Assembly (NCBI RefSeq): GCF_009832905.1
Contig: NZ_CP047135.1
Coordinates: 2,396,001 to 2,460,000 of the forward strand
Direction of reading: 5' to 3'
DNA from: Stenotrophomonas sp. 364
GTDB lineage: Bacteria; Pseudomonadota; Gammaproteobacteria; Xanthomonadales; Xanthomonadaceae
Length of the DNA: 64,000 nt
The notes beneath the pieces are model-generated. The model saw only the letters and a list, made by a program, of their open reading frames with translations. It did not search any database and had not been told where the DNA came from. The position numbers and the translations under genes are program-made. Each line of letters begins with the position of its first letter. Position 1 is the first letter of the stretch. Positions 35,345 through 43,511 of the stretch are shown one piece after another.

Positions 35345-35542
35345 CTAAGTGCGCCCAGGGTCTACGGGCAACAAGGTGCTGCCCTCAACCACGAAGCTGC
35401 TGACAAGCCACCCATGCAGGCGGCTCAGAGTATCGGCAATCTGGTCCTCGTCCTCGCACTCGATCGCGCACTGGGTGGGAAGGACAGGGAGAGTCCCGTC
35501 TGTCTCCCATTCGATGTCCCTTAACCGGAAATGCATCATCAT
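35345..35542 (-). CDS. Small island protein, paralog of 17766-17972
   Basis: About 65 aa (three consecutive ATG codons after a GAGG site make the exact start uncertain), reading HFRLRDIEWETDGTLPVLP then CEDEDQIADTLSRLHGWLV. It aligns with the 17766-17972 protein over its length. Function unknown. Confidence 0.6.
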   Translation of the reverse strand: MMMHFRLRDIEWETDGTLPVLPTQCAIECEDEDQIADTLSRLHGWLVSSFVVEGSTLLPVDPGRT

Positions 35543-35883
35543 CAAGCCTCATCCATGAAAAGTATTCGGGGCACCACAGGCCCGTGGATTCGCCGAGCAG
35601 GAAAGGTCTGCTCGCCGATTTTCCATCCATCTAAACTAACACGCCGACGCGACATTCACCATGCGTTCAGCATTCACGGACCCCGATGAGGAGGAGCTTG
35701 TTAGTTAAAAAACTGCAAACAGTACAGAATTGACTGCGATAAATCGGCAAATAGTCCGCTGAAACGCTTTGTTTTAAAGGGTTTCGCAAGGATAACGGAT
35801 CTGACGCTCCCCGAGAGCTCACCCCGCCATCAACCCAACGCCTAGGGACGTTGCCCGGCACGCAGATTTTTCTATCAACCGGG

Positions 35884-35911
35884 TTGACGAAATGGCCGCT
35901 TGTTTTATCCC
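35884..35911 (+). promoter_or_regulatory. Promoter of second tyrosine recombinase
   Basis: TTGACG (35884-35889), a 16-bp spacer and TATCCC (35906-35911) form a sigma70-like promoter whose transcript would begin at the hairpin just downstream. Confidence 0.5.
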
Positions 35912-35912
35912 T

Positions 35913-35934
35913 ACTTCCATCTACTGATGGAAGT
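35913..35934 (+). promoter_or_regulatory. Perfect inverted repeat over start region of recombinase
   Basis: ACTTCCATC-TACT-GATGGAAGT is a perfect 9-bp palindrome. Its right arm contains the GGAAG ribosome site of the GTG at 35940, and it lies at the predicted transcription start. It could be a repressor operator or an RNA hairpin that hides the ribosome site. Confidence 0.55.
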
Positions 35935-35939
35935 GAACC

Positions 35940-37340
35940 GTGACCACCCTACCCTCCGCAGCACTCACTGATTACATCGCCTCGCCATTTGGCACTCTGC
36001 ATCTGGAAGGCATCCACATCGGCCGCTTCCGAATCGACAGGGCTATCGTTCAAGGCCGCGAGGCTGCCATCAATCTCCAGGAATGTATTTTGGCGGCCTT
36101 GGACGAGACAGGACGTAAGCAAGACATGAAGCGCGGCACTCGGTATCCAGAGCCGTTGCCTATGGGAACCCCGGCTCGCCCCCTAGCCAAGGAGATTGAG
36201 GACCATTTGGAAGACATGCGCCGCCGGGAACTGGACCCAAAAACCGTGCTCGCCACCGAGCGCACGCTCAAGCTATTGCTACGCACCTGCGGCAATATTT
36301 CCGCAGCTCGAGTGGACTATCACCACATCCAAGATCTCTGGAAGCTGCTGCGCTGGGCTCCGAGGAACTTGGTGTCGGACCCACTACTGAAGGATCTCAC
36401 CTTCGACGAAGCCATCGCCCTCGGCAAAGAGCAAGACGTGCCGCCACTGGCCGCCGCCACCAAAGAGCGCCACAGGCGCTTCTTGGTGGCGTTCTTCAAT
36501 CACCTAGTGAACGGACAAGCCATTGTCTCTTCGCCCATGAAGGCCTTCCGGAAGCCCAAGGAGGATCACACCATCGATCCGGAGAAGGCCATCCGCCTGT
36601 TCGAAGACGCAGACCTGCAGGCTATCTTCGACCCCGCAACCTTCATTTCCTGGGCGAAAAAGCCGCAGCACTGGTGGGCGCCCATGCTCGGCTTGTATAC
36701 CGGCGCCAGGGTCAATGAAGTCTGTCAGTTGAAGCTGACCGACATCATCGAGGAGCGCGGCGTTTGGTGTATTGCCTTCCAAAAGACGCTCGACCCAGAC
36801 CTGGCCGCGGATCCAAAGCGGCAGCGGCGTAGCCGGCAAAGCATGAAAGGGGCGGGTTGCATGCGCATCATCCCCATCGCCACGCCTCTATTGGAGGCAG
36901 GCTTTTTGGAGTTCGTGGAGGACATAAAAGCGACCGGGCACCCCCGCTTGTTCCCCCTGCTCTCTGCTGGTGTGAACCGCGCTACAGGGGAGACCAATGC
37001 GCGCTACAGCCAGCAGTTTGTCGTGGACTTCGGCCGCTATCTGAAGAGCCTAGGCTTCGCGAAAGGGATCGGGTTCCATGCCTTCCGCCACACACTGGCA
37101 ACAGAGCTCGACGTCAACGATGTTCCTGAGAAGGAGATTGCCCTGGTCACGGGCCATGCGACTGACAAGCGGGACCGAGTCCAGGTTCTCCGCACGCACT
37201 ACCTCCACAAGAAGCCGCAGGTGACTCGTAGCAAGCAAATCAGCGCCCTGGAGCTGTATCAGCCCGCCGTGGAGTTGCCGCGCTACAAGAGGGGGCAGTT
37301 CGCAAAGTGCCTGGCCGAACCGAAAAAATTCTTTCCGTAA
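35940..37340 (+). CDS. Tyrosine recombinase (second integrase)
   Basis: A 466-aa recombinase starting at GTG. Catalytic residues are visible: Arg in GLYTGARVNE (~256), His and Arg in FHAFRHTLA (~380-383), His in LVTGHAT (~406) and the nucleophile Tyr in LRTHYLHK (~420). The N-terminal ~120 residues are unlike the tRNA-Ser integrase at 40584, so it is a different lineage. No tRNA or obvious direct repeat lies next to it. It may move an inner cassette or be left over from an inserted element. Confidence 0.88.
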   Translation: MTTLPSAALTDYIASPFGTLHLEGIHIGRFRIDRAIVQGREAAINLQECILAALDETGRKQDMKRGTRYPEPLPMGTPARPLAKEIEDHLEDMRRRELDPKTVLATERTLKLLLRTCGNISAARVDYHHIQDLWKLLRWAPRNLVSDPLLKDLTFDEAIALGKEQDVPPLAAATKERHRRFLVAFFNHLVNGQAIVSSPMKAFRKPKEDHTIDPEKAIRLFEDADLQAIFDPATFISWAKKPQHWWAPMLGLYTGARVNEVCQLKLTDIIEERGVWCIAFQKTLDPDLAADPKRQRRSRQSMKGAGCMRIIPIATPLLEAGFLEFVEDIKATGHPRLFPLLSAGVNRATGETNARYSQQFVVDFGRYLKSLGFAKGIGFHAFRHTLATELDVNDVPEKEIALVTGHATDKRDRVQVLRTHYLHKKPQVTRSKQISALELYQPAVELPRYKRGQFAKCLAEPKKFFP

Positions 37341-37429
37341 TCGTTGGCTGATCATCCACTCCAAGATGCCCCCTGCCCAACCCACATATTATCATTGCGG
37401 GCCAGGGGCCTGTCAGCGAACAACCAACT

Positions 37430-38011
37430 TCAAGATATCTCCGTGATATCGCCAGGAGGAATTATGCCCTTATATTCAAAGCTCTTCTGTTGCCCAGCAA
37501 GGACAGTCGCAACTCCAGTCCCAAGCTCGTTTAACAGCTTTTGAGGGTCATAGTTATCGACCCTGATGACCAAAGGACCGGATGAACTGAGTTCGTCTCG
37601 CAACGCTAGGACTCTGGAAAACCTTTCGTTATGGTTAGCCAATCCGTGGGAGGACAGAAGATCGTGCATTCGGAATCCAAAGCGGATTGACTCTGGCAAA
37701 GAATCCGCGTAACTCCTAGCCCTAACAATACTTGATGTTAAATAAACGCCACCATAACGAAAGTTTCTTGATTTTGTTGGAGCACCTTTCGCAGCAGCTG
37801 CCATGAAATCGATTTCATCTATGCACTGAATAGAATCCGGATAAAAGACAAGCGATGCACGCCAATCAAATGAAAGCCGATCTCCAAGAATATCAAAGGA
37901 TGAGGAAAGGTAGTCGATCACCCCATTATCCTCGACAGGAATGGGCCTTAATCCCTCCTTGAAGATGGTCTCTCGATACAGCGCCCTTGTTCCGTGATAG
38001 AGCTCAATCAT
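37430..38011 (-). CDS. ADP-ribosyltransferase-fold protein
   Basis: A 193-aa protein beginning MIELYHGTRALYRETIFKEGLRP. The pattern LYHGT...I...GL, then GGVYLTSSIVRARSYA and a C-terminal PPGDITEI, is typical of ART/PARP-like folds in which the first-strand His and the second-strand Tyr bind NAD (His6, Tyr near 90). The third catalytic residue cannot be placed with confidence. It is encoded just downstream of a recombinase and near an XRE regulator. Toxin or anti-phage function is plausible but inferred. Base composition is AT-richer than neighbours, a sign of recent gain. Confidence 0.5.
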   Translation of the reverse strand: MIELYHGTRALYRETIFKEGLRPIPVEDNGVIDYLSSSFDILGDRLSFDWRASLVFYPDSIQCIDEIDFMAAAAKGAPTKSRNFRYGGVYLTSSIVRARSYADSLPESIRFGFRMHDLLSSHGLANHNERFSRVLALRDELSSSGPLVIRVDNYDPQKLLNELGTGVATVLAGQQKSFEYKGIIPPGDITEIS

Positions 38012-38148
38012 TTCCTGACCTCATGTCTCACTCCACTAAAACCCCTCAAAAATCGTGGACTACCCAGATTGAGGAACCCCCAGACTCCGCATTAGAAGCG
38101 CTGCGTTTAGCACTTTAAGTAAGATCGATGCTTCGAATAGAGCGTTGA
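38012..38148. other. Intergenic, promoter of ART-like gene
   Basis: AT-rich spacer without a gene; it ends at the stop of the XRE regulator. Confidence 0.35.
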
Positions 38149-38508
38149 TTAACTATCCTTAACGCAAGCACCTTCCCGGAGGTTCTTCGCAATCTCTCTA
38201 ATGCGCTGAACGAGCGCCTCTTGGTCCTCCTCACCGAGTTGAGACATTACAAGAATCGCCTCGGCCATTGGTTCACTAACGGCATGGAAGTAAGCCACGG
38301 GCAGTTCCAAGGCTTCCGCCAGCTTTGCCATGCTCTCGTTGTCTGGCATCCGGTCCCCTCGCTCGTATCGCGAAATCCTAGGAGCGGCAGTGTTCTCCTC
38401 CTCCAGTCCCAACACCGCTCCCAGCGCGGCCTGGGTGAGACCCTTGCTCAACCTAGCCTCTCGCAAGCGACGGCCGAAGGTGGATGCGGGAGGAAGCGCT
38501 GCGGGCAT
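38149..38508 (-). CDS. XRE-family helix-turn-helix regulator
   Basis: A 119-aa protein starting MPAALPPASTFGRRLREARLSKGL. The Cro/CI-type helix-turn-helix spans residues ~11-75 (LTQAALGAVLGLEEENTAAPRISRYERGDRMP), followed by AEAILVMSQLGEEDQEALVQRIREIAKNL, a C-terminal helix often used for dimerisation. The longer upstream frame overlaps the divergent gene and is rejected. It faces an envelope-protein operon starting at 38620 and may repress it or itself. Confidence 0.8.
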   Translation of the reverse strand: MPAALPPASTFGRRLREARLSKGLTQAALGAVLGLEEENTAAPRISRYERGDRMPDNESMAKLAEALELPVAYFHAVSEPMAEAILVMSQLGEEDQEALVQRIREIAKNLREGACVKDS

Positions 38509-38619
38509 GAAGAAAACCAACGGATGCTGAATTGACCCGCTAGTCTGCCGCTTCCAATCTTGCCCTGCATTTGCCATATTTGCAAACGTCGCCAGACGGG
38601 CGGCTTTGCAGGGGTTTTC

Positions 38620-39396
38620 ATGAAGAAGAATCGGACGTGGGCTGCCGCTGGACTGGCCACCGCGCTCTTGCTGACTGCATACGGAGTTGGTGCGCAGACC
38701 CATCCGGAGCATGAAGAAGCACCCAACAGGCCCGGCTTCTTCCGGCAGTTGGGGAAGAGCCTGAAAGATGCTGGCGGCCAGATGATCGGGGTAAAGCCCA
38801 CTGGGGCCAGCGGAGCTCAGTCTGCCAGCTCCGATGCCATCTACACCCCGGTCAGCGGCGCGGGGAAGCTGCTCGGGCTCTTCAAATCGGATAACCACCA
38901 GCTAGCACAACAAGGCCGACTGGACTGGCCTCGGGTGGCGTTGACGTTCCAGGAATGGGGTGCGTCCCTCCCGTGCTGGACGATTGAAGCGCGTATCTGG
39001 ACCAACCCCTCCGCGTCGACCACGGAGACCTTCCGGAGCTGCTCTAACGCTGCACTGACTGAAGTCGACGACCTGGGCGACATGGCCGAGCTCAACACAG
39101 CCGCGTTGTGGAAGGGCCGCGACAGTCTGACGGGCGTTCGAGTGCCCGTAGGCAAGCCGAATACTGGGGCCAGCCGGTCTACCGGCCCCAATCCGCCCAG
39201 CCAACCGTTTGTCGTCAATGTCAGCCGCCCTGGCGTGTCCGACCGCGCCGTCGACGTGGCCCTGAGGGTGGCTTGGGTCTCTGGGCTCATCCAGACCTCG
39301 GATCTCCATCCGGGGGCAAGTGGCCTGCTCACGCCCTTCAAGGACTCAAGGATGTGGATCGCTGGGTTCAAGACGGAAGGCAATCGAGACCGGTAA
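38620..39396 (+). CDS. Exported hypothetical protein
   Basis: A 258-aa protein with a signal peptide (MKKNRTWAAAGLATALLLTAYGVGAQ, cleavage after AQ). The mature part begins acidic and Pro-rich, then has a domain with two Cys (LPCWTIEARIW and FRSCSNA) and VVNVSRPGVSDRAV. The ATG at 38620 places the signal sequence at the N terminus. First gene of a three-gene rightward set with a lipoprotein and a membrane protein. The combination suggests a surface or conjugation-related role; the family is not recognised. Confidence 0.65.
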   Translation: MKKNRTWAAAGLATALLLTAYGVGAQTHPEHEEAPNRPGFFRQLGKSLKDAGGQMIGVKPTGASGAQSASSDAIYTPVSGAGKLLGLFKSDNHQLAQQGRLDWPRVALTFQEWGASLPCWTIEARIWTNPSASTTETFRSCSNAALTEVDDLGDMAELNTAALWKGRDSLTGVRVPVGKPNTGASRSTGPNPPSQPFVVNVSRPGVSDRAVDVALRVAWVSGLIQTSDLHPGASGLLTPFKDSRMWIAGFKTEGNRDR

Positions 39397-39462
39397 GCCG
39401 TCTCCTTCTCTACTCGTCCAGGGCGGCCCACTGCCGCCCATCACCACTCCCAAGGAATGATA

Positions 39463-39777
39463 ATGAAAGCACCGAAGCTTATCTTCGCCGGCTTGGCGAT
39501 CGCTTTTGCACTGACCGCCTGTGGTGGTCCGCCGTCTACTAACGATGCCGAAAGGGCACTCGCTACCCTTCTTGAGGAAAGCGGGGCTGGACGGGTCGGC
39601 GACATCCGTGACTTCGAACTGACCGGATGCGTCGAAGCCCAAGAGGCGAAGGGCTACCGCTGCGACACCAAGGGGAAAGTTTCCATCGATGTCGGTGGCC
39701 GCCAGGTGCCCATTCCGGTCAGCAAAAATCTTCGATATGCGAAGGAGTCCGGGACCTGGAAGGCCTACGCCAAATGA
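39463..39777 (+). CDS. Small lipoprotein
   Basis: A 104-aa lipoprotein with AAGGA six bases upstream of the chosen ATG. Lipobox LTAC lies after KLIFAGLAIAFA, followed by GGPPSTNDAERA. The mature domain has a Cys pair (LTGCVEAQEAKGYRCD). It overlaps the next gene by ATGA. Likely periplasmic/outer membrane anchored; function unknown. Confidence 0.7.
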   Translation: MKAPKLIFAGLAIAFALTACGGPPSTNDAERALATLLEESGAGRVGDIRDFELTGCVEAQEAKGYRCDTKGKVSIDVGGRQVPIPVSKNLRYAKESGTWKAYAK

Positions 39778-40121
39778 GCGCGCCTCCTCCCCTGCTTGGC
39801 CAGTCCACACACACGCGGCGCAAGTTGCTCACCCCCCGCGATAGGTTTTTCTGGTGGTATGCACTGTCTCTGCTTCTCCTGGGCCCTTTCGGGTTCATTG
39901 TCGGGCCGCTTATGGCCCGGCGAGGAACACGGAAGGTAGGACGCCTCTACCCCGTCGAGGCCCGAGTGGCCCAAGCGGGGGACAAGGGCTTTGCATGGTG
40001 GCAGTGGTGGGCCATGACCGTCCTGACTCTGATGGGCGCTGCTGGAGCGTTCGCCGTGCTCAGCGGGCTCCCCATGTTTATCCTGGTCATTTATTCAAAG
40101 TTGATGATCCCACAGGCTTAA
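39774..40121 (+). CDS. Small membrane protein (two TM helices)
   Basis: A 115-aa protein starting at the ATG of an ATGA overlap with the lipoprotein stop. Two hydrophobic helices are seen, FWWYALSLLLLGPFGFIVGPLMA and AMTVLTLMGAAGAFAVLSGLPMFILVI, joined by a basic loop (RRGTRKVGRLYPVEARVA). No family recognised; translationally coupled to the lipoprotein. Confidence 0.65.
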   Translation: MSAPPPLLGQSTHTRRKLLTPRDRFFWWYALSLLLLGPFGFIVGPLMARRGTRKVGRLYPVEARVAQAGDKGFAWWQWWAMTVLTLMGAAGAFAVLSGLPMFILVIYSKLMIPQA

Positions 40122-40142
40122 GTGGAAACAGTAATAGACAGT

Positions 40143-40173
40143 GTAAAAAATGGCCCCATGGGGGGCCATTTTC
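40143..40173. terminator. Bidirectional rho-independent terminator
   Basis: AAAATGGCCCC-ATG-GGGGGCCATTTT with A/T tracts on both sides ends the three-gene envelope set and may also stop the leftward small membrane genes. Confidence 0.8.
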
Positions 40174-40197
40174 TTTACAACCACATCACTTCACTGC

Positions 40198-40410
40198 TCA
40201 GGTCCGGACTAGTTTTTTTTCTGATGCCAGGACCATAAGATCGTCAGCGAGAACTACCAACGTCACTATCAGCGTTGGCACAATCAACGCAGCAACTTGA
40301 GGAATGGCGACCCATCCCATTGCACAACTTAAGAAGGCAACAACTTGCGCAAACAAAACGACGCGTAGGCGCTTCCGAGACCGGCGAGAGAGAGTGCGAA
40401 CATTATCCAT
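40198..40410 (-). CDS. Small membrane protein, overlapping frame
   Basis: About 70 aa (MDNVRTLSRRSRKRL then two hydrophobic helices VVLFAQVVAFLSCAMGWVAI and VAALIVPTLIVTLVVL). The start codon ATGGATAATG was chosen as the first Met preceded by basic residues. It overlaps the preceding gene by 82 bp in another frame. Both look membrane-embedded, so either a coupled pair or one is spurious. Confidence 0.45.
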   Translation of the reverse strand: MDNVRTLSRRSRKRLRVVLFAQVVAFLSCAMGWVAIPQVAALIVPTLIVTLVVLADDLMVLASEKKLVRT

Positions 40411-40553
40411 GGGGTTTTTCCTGCTTGGTCGAATCCGAAGAATGGAATCACCCAAGCAGCTATAGCAACAACTGAGAGATTGTCAAGGATTCCCGCCACA
40501 CCTTTGATCTGCTCATCATTCTTCCAAATGCGATCCATGAAAGCACGCTCCAT
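40329..40553 (-). CDS. Small membrane protein (74 aa)
   Basis: MERAFMDRIWKNDEQIKGVAGILDN followed by LSVVAIAAWVIPFFGFDQAGKTPWIMFALSLAGLGSAYASF, two hydrophobic helices. Ends LRKLLPS. It sits just before the tRNA-Ser integrase on the same strand. Family not recognised. Confidence 0.45.
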   Translation of the reverse strand: MERAFMDRIWKNDEQIKGVAGILDNLSVVAIAAWVIPFFGFDQAGKTPWIMFALSLAGLGSAYASFCLRKLLPS

Positions 40554-40583
40554 TCGTTGTTAGTTAATACCGCTGATAAGAAC

Positions 40584-42065
40584 CTAGCCGCCACTACGCG
40601 TGGGCATAAAAGAAATTTCTCCCAGCCCCACCGATTTACCACCTATGCCTCTCAGCTTCTCAGCTACCGTAAAGTCCCTACTATAAGTCGAGTGATGCTC
40701 ATCATCGATCTCGTGCCCGACAATCTGGGCTCTCAGTTCCGACACGACCCCGGCCCCCTGCAGTTCTTGAATAAACGTCTTCCTGAGCGAGTGGAACCCT
40801 CTTTTTGCTGGCTCCCAGGCCTTCCCCACCTCGGCCAGATGCCGACTGAAAGCCTTGGTGATCCAGTTCCCCTGCCCGTTCACCGCCGTGGCCTTGGCAG
40901 CCGGGAACAACCTCGTCTGACCTGCCTCGCGCTTCGCATCGACCCAGTCCAGGAAGCCCATCTTGAGGAGCTCAGGATGGAGCGGGACCGTCCGAAGGCT
41001 GACCTCGGTTTTCACTTTCTGGTGCTCGCCTTCGTCTGAGATACGGAGGCACGGAATGCCGTCCTCCTCGAACACGTCTCGGACCAGCAACTGGCCGACC
41101 TCTGACGCCCTCGCCCCCGTATAGAGTCCAAGGAGGGAGGCCCAGCGGGCCGACTCGGACAGCTTGGCAAGCGCCTCGGGGGCAAACAGGGCTTGGATCT
41201 GGGCCCTGTCGTAGGCCTTGAACCCCAGCTTCTTTCGGGCCCGCTTCTCACGCTGGGAATAGCTGACATGGCCGGAGGCAGGATTGTCGCCCCTCGGGTA
41301 GTAACCCGACGCCATGGCCCACTCAAAAAAGCCTCCCCGCCCACCGATATACGACTGCTTGTTCGTGAGGGTCGGGGTCGAAGCGCCCTTCTCGCGCATG
41401 TCTTGATACCAACGCGCCAAATCTGAGCGAGTGATGGCATGGACCTTTGCCTTCGGACCCAAGAAGCTCACCAGGGATTCGATCGCCGTTTTTTTGATCG
41501 TGTAGGTTTTGGGAAGCGTCGAGGATTTGAGGGTTGCCAAGAACGCGTCCCGAGCCTTTCCCAGCGTCATCGTCTCGATTGCCGCCGCAGAGGCTTGCCG
41601 CACCGGATTCACTGGAGGCGAAGCTCCGAATGTGGTGTAGGCGGCCACTGGGAGGCGCGAGTTGGCGGTGGCCCCATCCCTTGCTTCCAGTTCCATCAGC
41701 TGCCGATACAACTTCAGGTCTTTTGGGCTGTCGATCTGCCACTGCTCGATCATCGTCCCATCGGGTTGACGAGTCCGATTGAGCGTCAGTTCTTGAAGGT
41801 TCTCAGCGCTTGTCAGGCGAGCGATGAGGAGGTCAGCGTCCGTTTTGCTCAGCTTGGCCACGCGTTGATCCTTCAACTGTGCGAAGAGCCGAGCATAGCC
41901 CGCCCCAAGCACGACTGCACGCACGTGGGCTTGGGCGAGATCTTTGGTTTTGAGAGTCCGCTTGATAAGCCGGCAGTCGAGCACGGCTTGAAGATCAACA
42001 GGAACGCGCTGAACGAACGACCAGCGGCCGGTGGACGACCGGCTCAAATGATGGGGGATGCGCAT
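40584..42065 (-). CDS. Tyrosine integrase of the tRNA-Ser island
   Basis: A 493-aa recombinase encoded 83 bp from the tRNA-Ser 3' end, as expected for a tRNA-targeting island integrase. The N terminus MRIPHHLSRSSTGRWSFVQRVP is a conserved island-integrase arm domain. Catalytic residues are visible: Arg in GLYTGARASE (~320), His and Arg in FHSLRKTF (~424-427), His in IVGHE and the nucleophile Tyr in STYSRDF (~458). It should integrate and excise the newer element at the tRNA-Ser core. A truncated relative survives at 9960-10044. Confidence 0.93.
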   Translation of the reverse strand: MRIPHHLSRSSTGRWSFVQRVPVDLQAVLDCRLIKRTLKTKDLAQAHVRAVVLGAGYARLFAQLKDQRVAKLSKTDADLLIARLTSAENLQELTLNRTRQPDGTMIEQWQIDSPKDLKLYRQLMELEARDGATANSRLPVAAYTTFGASPPVNPVRQASAAAIETMTLGKARDAFLATLKSSTLPKTYTIKKTAIESLVSFLGPKAKVHAITRSDLARWYQDMREKGASTPTLTNKQSYIGGRGGFFEWAMASGYYPRGDNPASGHVSYSQREKRARKKLGFKAYDRAQIQALFAPEALAKLSESARWASLLGLYTGARASEVGQLLVRDVFEEDGIPCLRISDEGEHQKVKTEVSLRTVPLHPELLKMGFLDWVDAKREAGQTRLFPAAKATAVNGQGNWITKAFSRHLAEVGKAWEPAKRGFHSLRKTFIQELQGAGVVSELRAQIVGHEIDDEHHSTYSRDFTVAEKLRGIGGKSVGLGEISFMPTRSGG

Positions 42066-42146
42066 GCGAGTGTTTCCTCTGCATGCTTCCTGCCTTCCAA
42101 TAGGCTCAAATCAGGATTTCAATTTAAAATCAATGACTTAAGGACT

Positions 42147-42166
42147 ATTGGCGGAGAGAGTGGGAT
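42147..42166. other. Outer att core within tRNA-Ser 3' end
   Basis: Same 20 bases as 10127-10146. Excision between the two would release a circle of about 32 kb and leave an intact tRNA. Confidence 0.8.
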
Positions 42167-42238
42167 TCGAACCCACGGAAGGTTTGACCCTTCGCCGGTT
42201 TTCAAGACCGGTGCCTTAAACCGCTCGGCCATCTCTCC
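42149..42238 (-). tRNA. tRNA-Ser (UGA anticodon)
   Basis: Reads GGAGAGATGGCCGAGCGG from the 5' end. The anticodon arm is GGTCTTGAAAACC with anticodon TGA, a long variable arm CGAAGGGTCAAACCTTCG-like follows, then T-arm GTGGGTTCGAATCCCAC and acceptor TCTCTCCG with encoded CCA. About 90 nt, fitting a class II serine tRNA. It forms the right boundary of the island. Confidence 0.95.
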
Positions 42239-42393
42239 GTATCGGTAGCGCTGTCCGCGCCCCGCGTGCCCAGGTCATTGCAACCCGGGCATCCGATCGG
42301 GGCAGCGCCCCGTCCGGCATGGCTCCCCGGCACTGGCCGGGGGTCGCATTCTCGCATTTCAGGTGAGGTTTGCCCACCCGGCCGCTGTCGGGC

Positions 42394-43386
42394 TCAGCCC
42401 GCATCCACCGCCAACGCACCCAGCGCGCTGGCCCGGATTTTCTCCTTGGCCCGCTCGCAGGCGCCACCGCAATCCAGGCGCGAGGCCTCCAGCTGCGGCG
42501 GCAGGTGTTCGGCCAGGAAGTCGATGAACACACGCACCGCCGGCAGCAGGCCGCGGCGCGAGGCGAACACGGCGTGGCAGATGCCCTGCGGCAGCGACCA
42601 CTCCGGCAGCACCACTTCCAGCTCGCCGCTGCGTACGGCGTCGGCGCAGACGGTTTCGGGCAGCATGGTGATGCCAAACCCGTCCTTCACCATGCTCTGC
42701 AGCAGGGGGAAATCGAACCCGGCCACGCGCGGCTGCAGGTCCACGCGGCGTACCGCGCCTTCCGGGCCGTGCAGTTCCCAACGTTGGCGGGCTTCGTCTT
42801 CACTGATGCTCAGGGTGACGTGGTTGGTCAGCTCGTCCGGGTCCTTGGGGCGGCCGGCGCGGTCGAGGTACTTCGGGCTGGCCACCAGCAGTTCCTGCAC
42901 CTGGCCAAAGCTGCGCATGACCAGGCTGCCGTCGTCGTCCAGCCGCGAACGCACGCGCAGGGCGACGTCGTAGCCTTCGTTGATGATGTCCACGCGGCGG
43001 TTGCTGATGTTCAGCTGCAGGCGCACCTTGGGGTACTGGGCCAGGAACTTGGGCAGCAGCTTGGGCAGCTGCATCTGCGCCAATGAGACCGGCACGCTGG
43101 CGCGCACCAGGCCGCGCGGCTCGGCGCTCAGGCGGTCCACCACCTCGCGCGCGGCCTGCGCCTCGGCCAGCATGGTCTGGGCATGGCGGTGCACGCTGGT
43201 GCCCACGTCGGTCACCGCGAAGCGGCGCGTGGAGCGCTGCAGCAGGCGCACGCCCAGGTCGGTTTCCAGCTGGCTGATACGCCGGCTCAGGCGCGATTTG
43301 GGGATGCCCAGCGCGCGTTCGGCCGCGGCAAAACCGCCGTGGTCGACCACCATGGCGAAGTAGTAGAGATCGTTTAGGTCGTGCAT
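42394..43386 (-). CDS. LysR-family transcriptional regulator
   Basis: A 330-aa regulator. The start MHDLNDLYYFAMVV is preferred over a longer frame with no ribosome site. Helix-turn-helix LYYFAMVVDHGGFAAAERALGIPKSRLSRRISQLETDLGVRLLQRSTR (residues 6-54) and an effector domain typical of the group that controls redox enzymes. It is divergent from an azoreductase gene and probably regulates it. First core-chromosome gene after the island. Confidence 0.88.
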   Translation of the reverse strand: MHDLNDLYYFAMVVDHGGFAAAERALGIPKSRLSRRISQLETDLGVRLLQRSTRRFAVTDVGTSVHRHAQTMLAEAQAAREVVDRLSAEPRGLVRASVPVSLAQMQLPKLLPKFLAQYPKVRLQLNISNRRVDIINEGYDVALRVRSRLDDDGSLVMRSFGQVQELLVASPKYLDRAGRPKDPDELTNHVTLSISEDEARQRWELHGPEGAVRRVDLQPRVAGFDFPLLQSMVKDGFGITMLPETVCADAVRSGELEVVLPEWSLPQGICHAVFASRRGLLPAVRVFIDFLAEHLPPQLEASRLDCGGACERAKEKIRASALGALAVDAG

Positions 43387-43511
43387 ACCGAAGTTCCAGA
43401 TATAGAACAATACGTGGTATTCAACCACCTTTATCCCAGTCAAGCAACAACCTAACCTGTTCTCCGTCGGCGGCGCCTTGCCCGCCCCTTCCCAGATAAC
43501 AGGTGATTGCC

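Larger units (their letters stand above)
35543..35939. other. AT-rich region upstream of second recombinase
   Basis: About 400 bp with no gene, rich in short TTAAAA/GTTTTAAA stretches. It contains the promoter and hairpin of the recombinase gene and could hold recombinase-binding sites. Confidence 0.45.
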
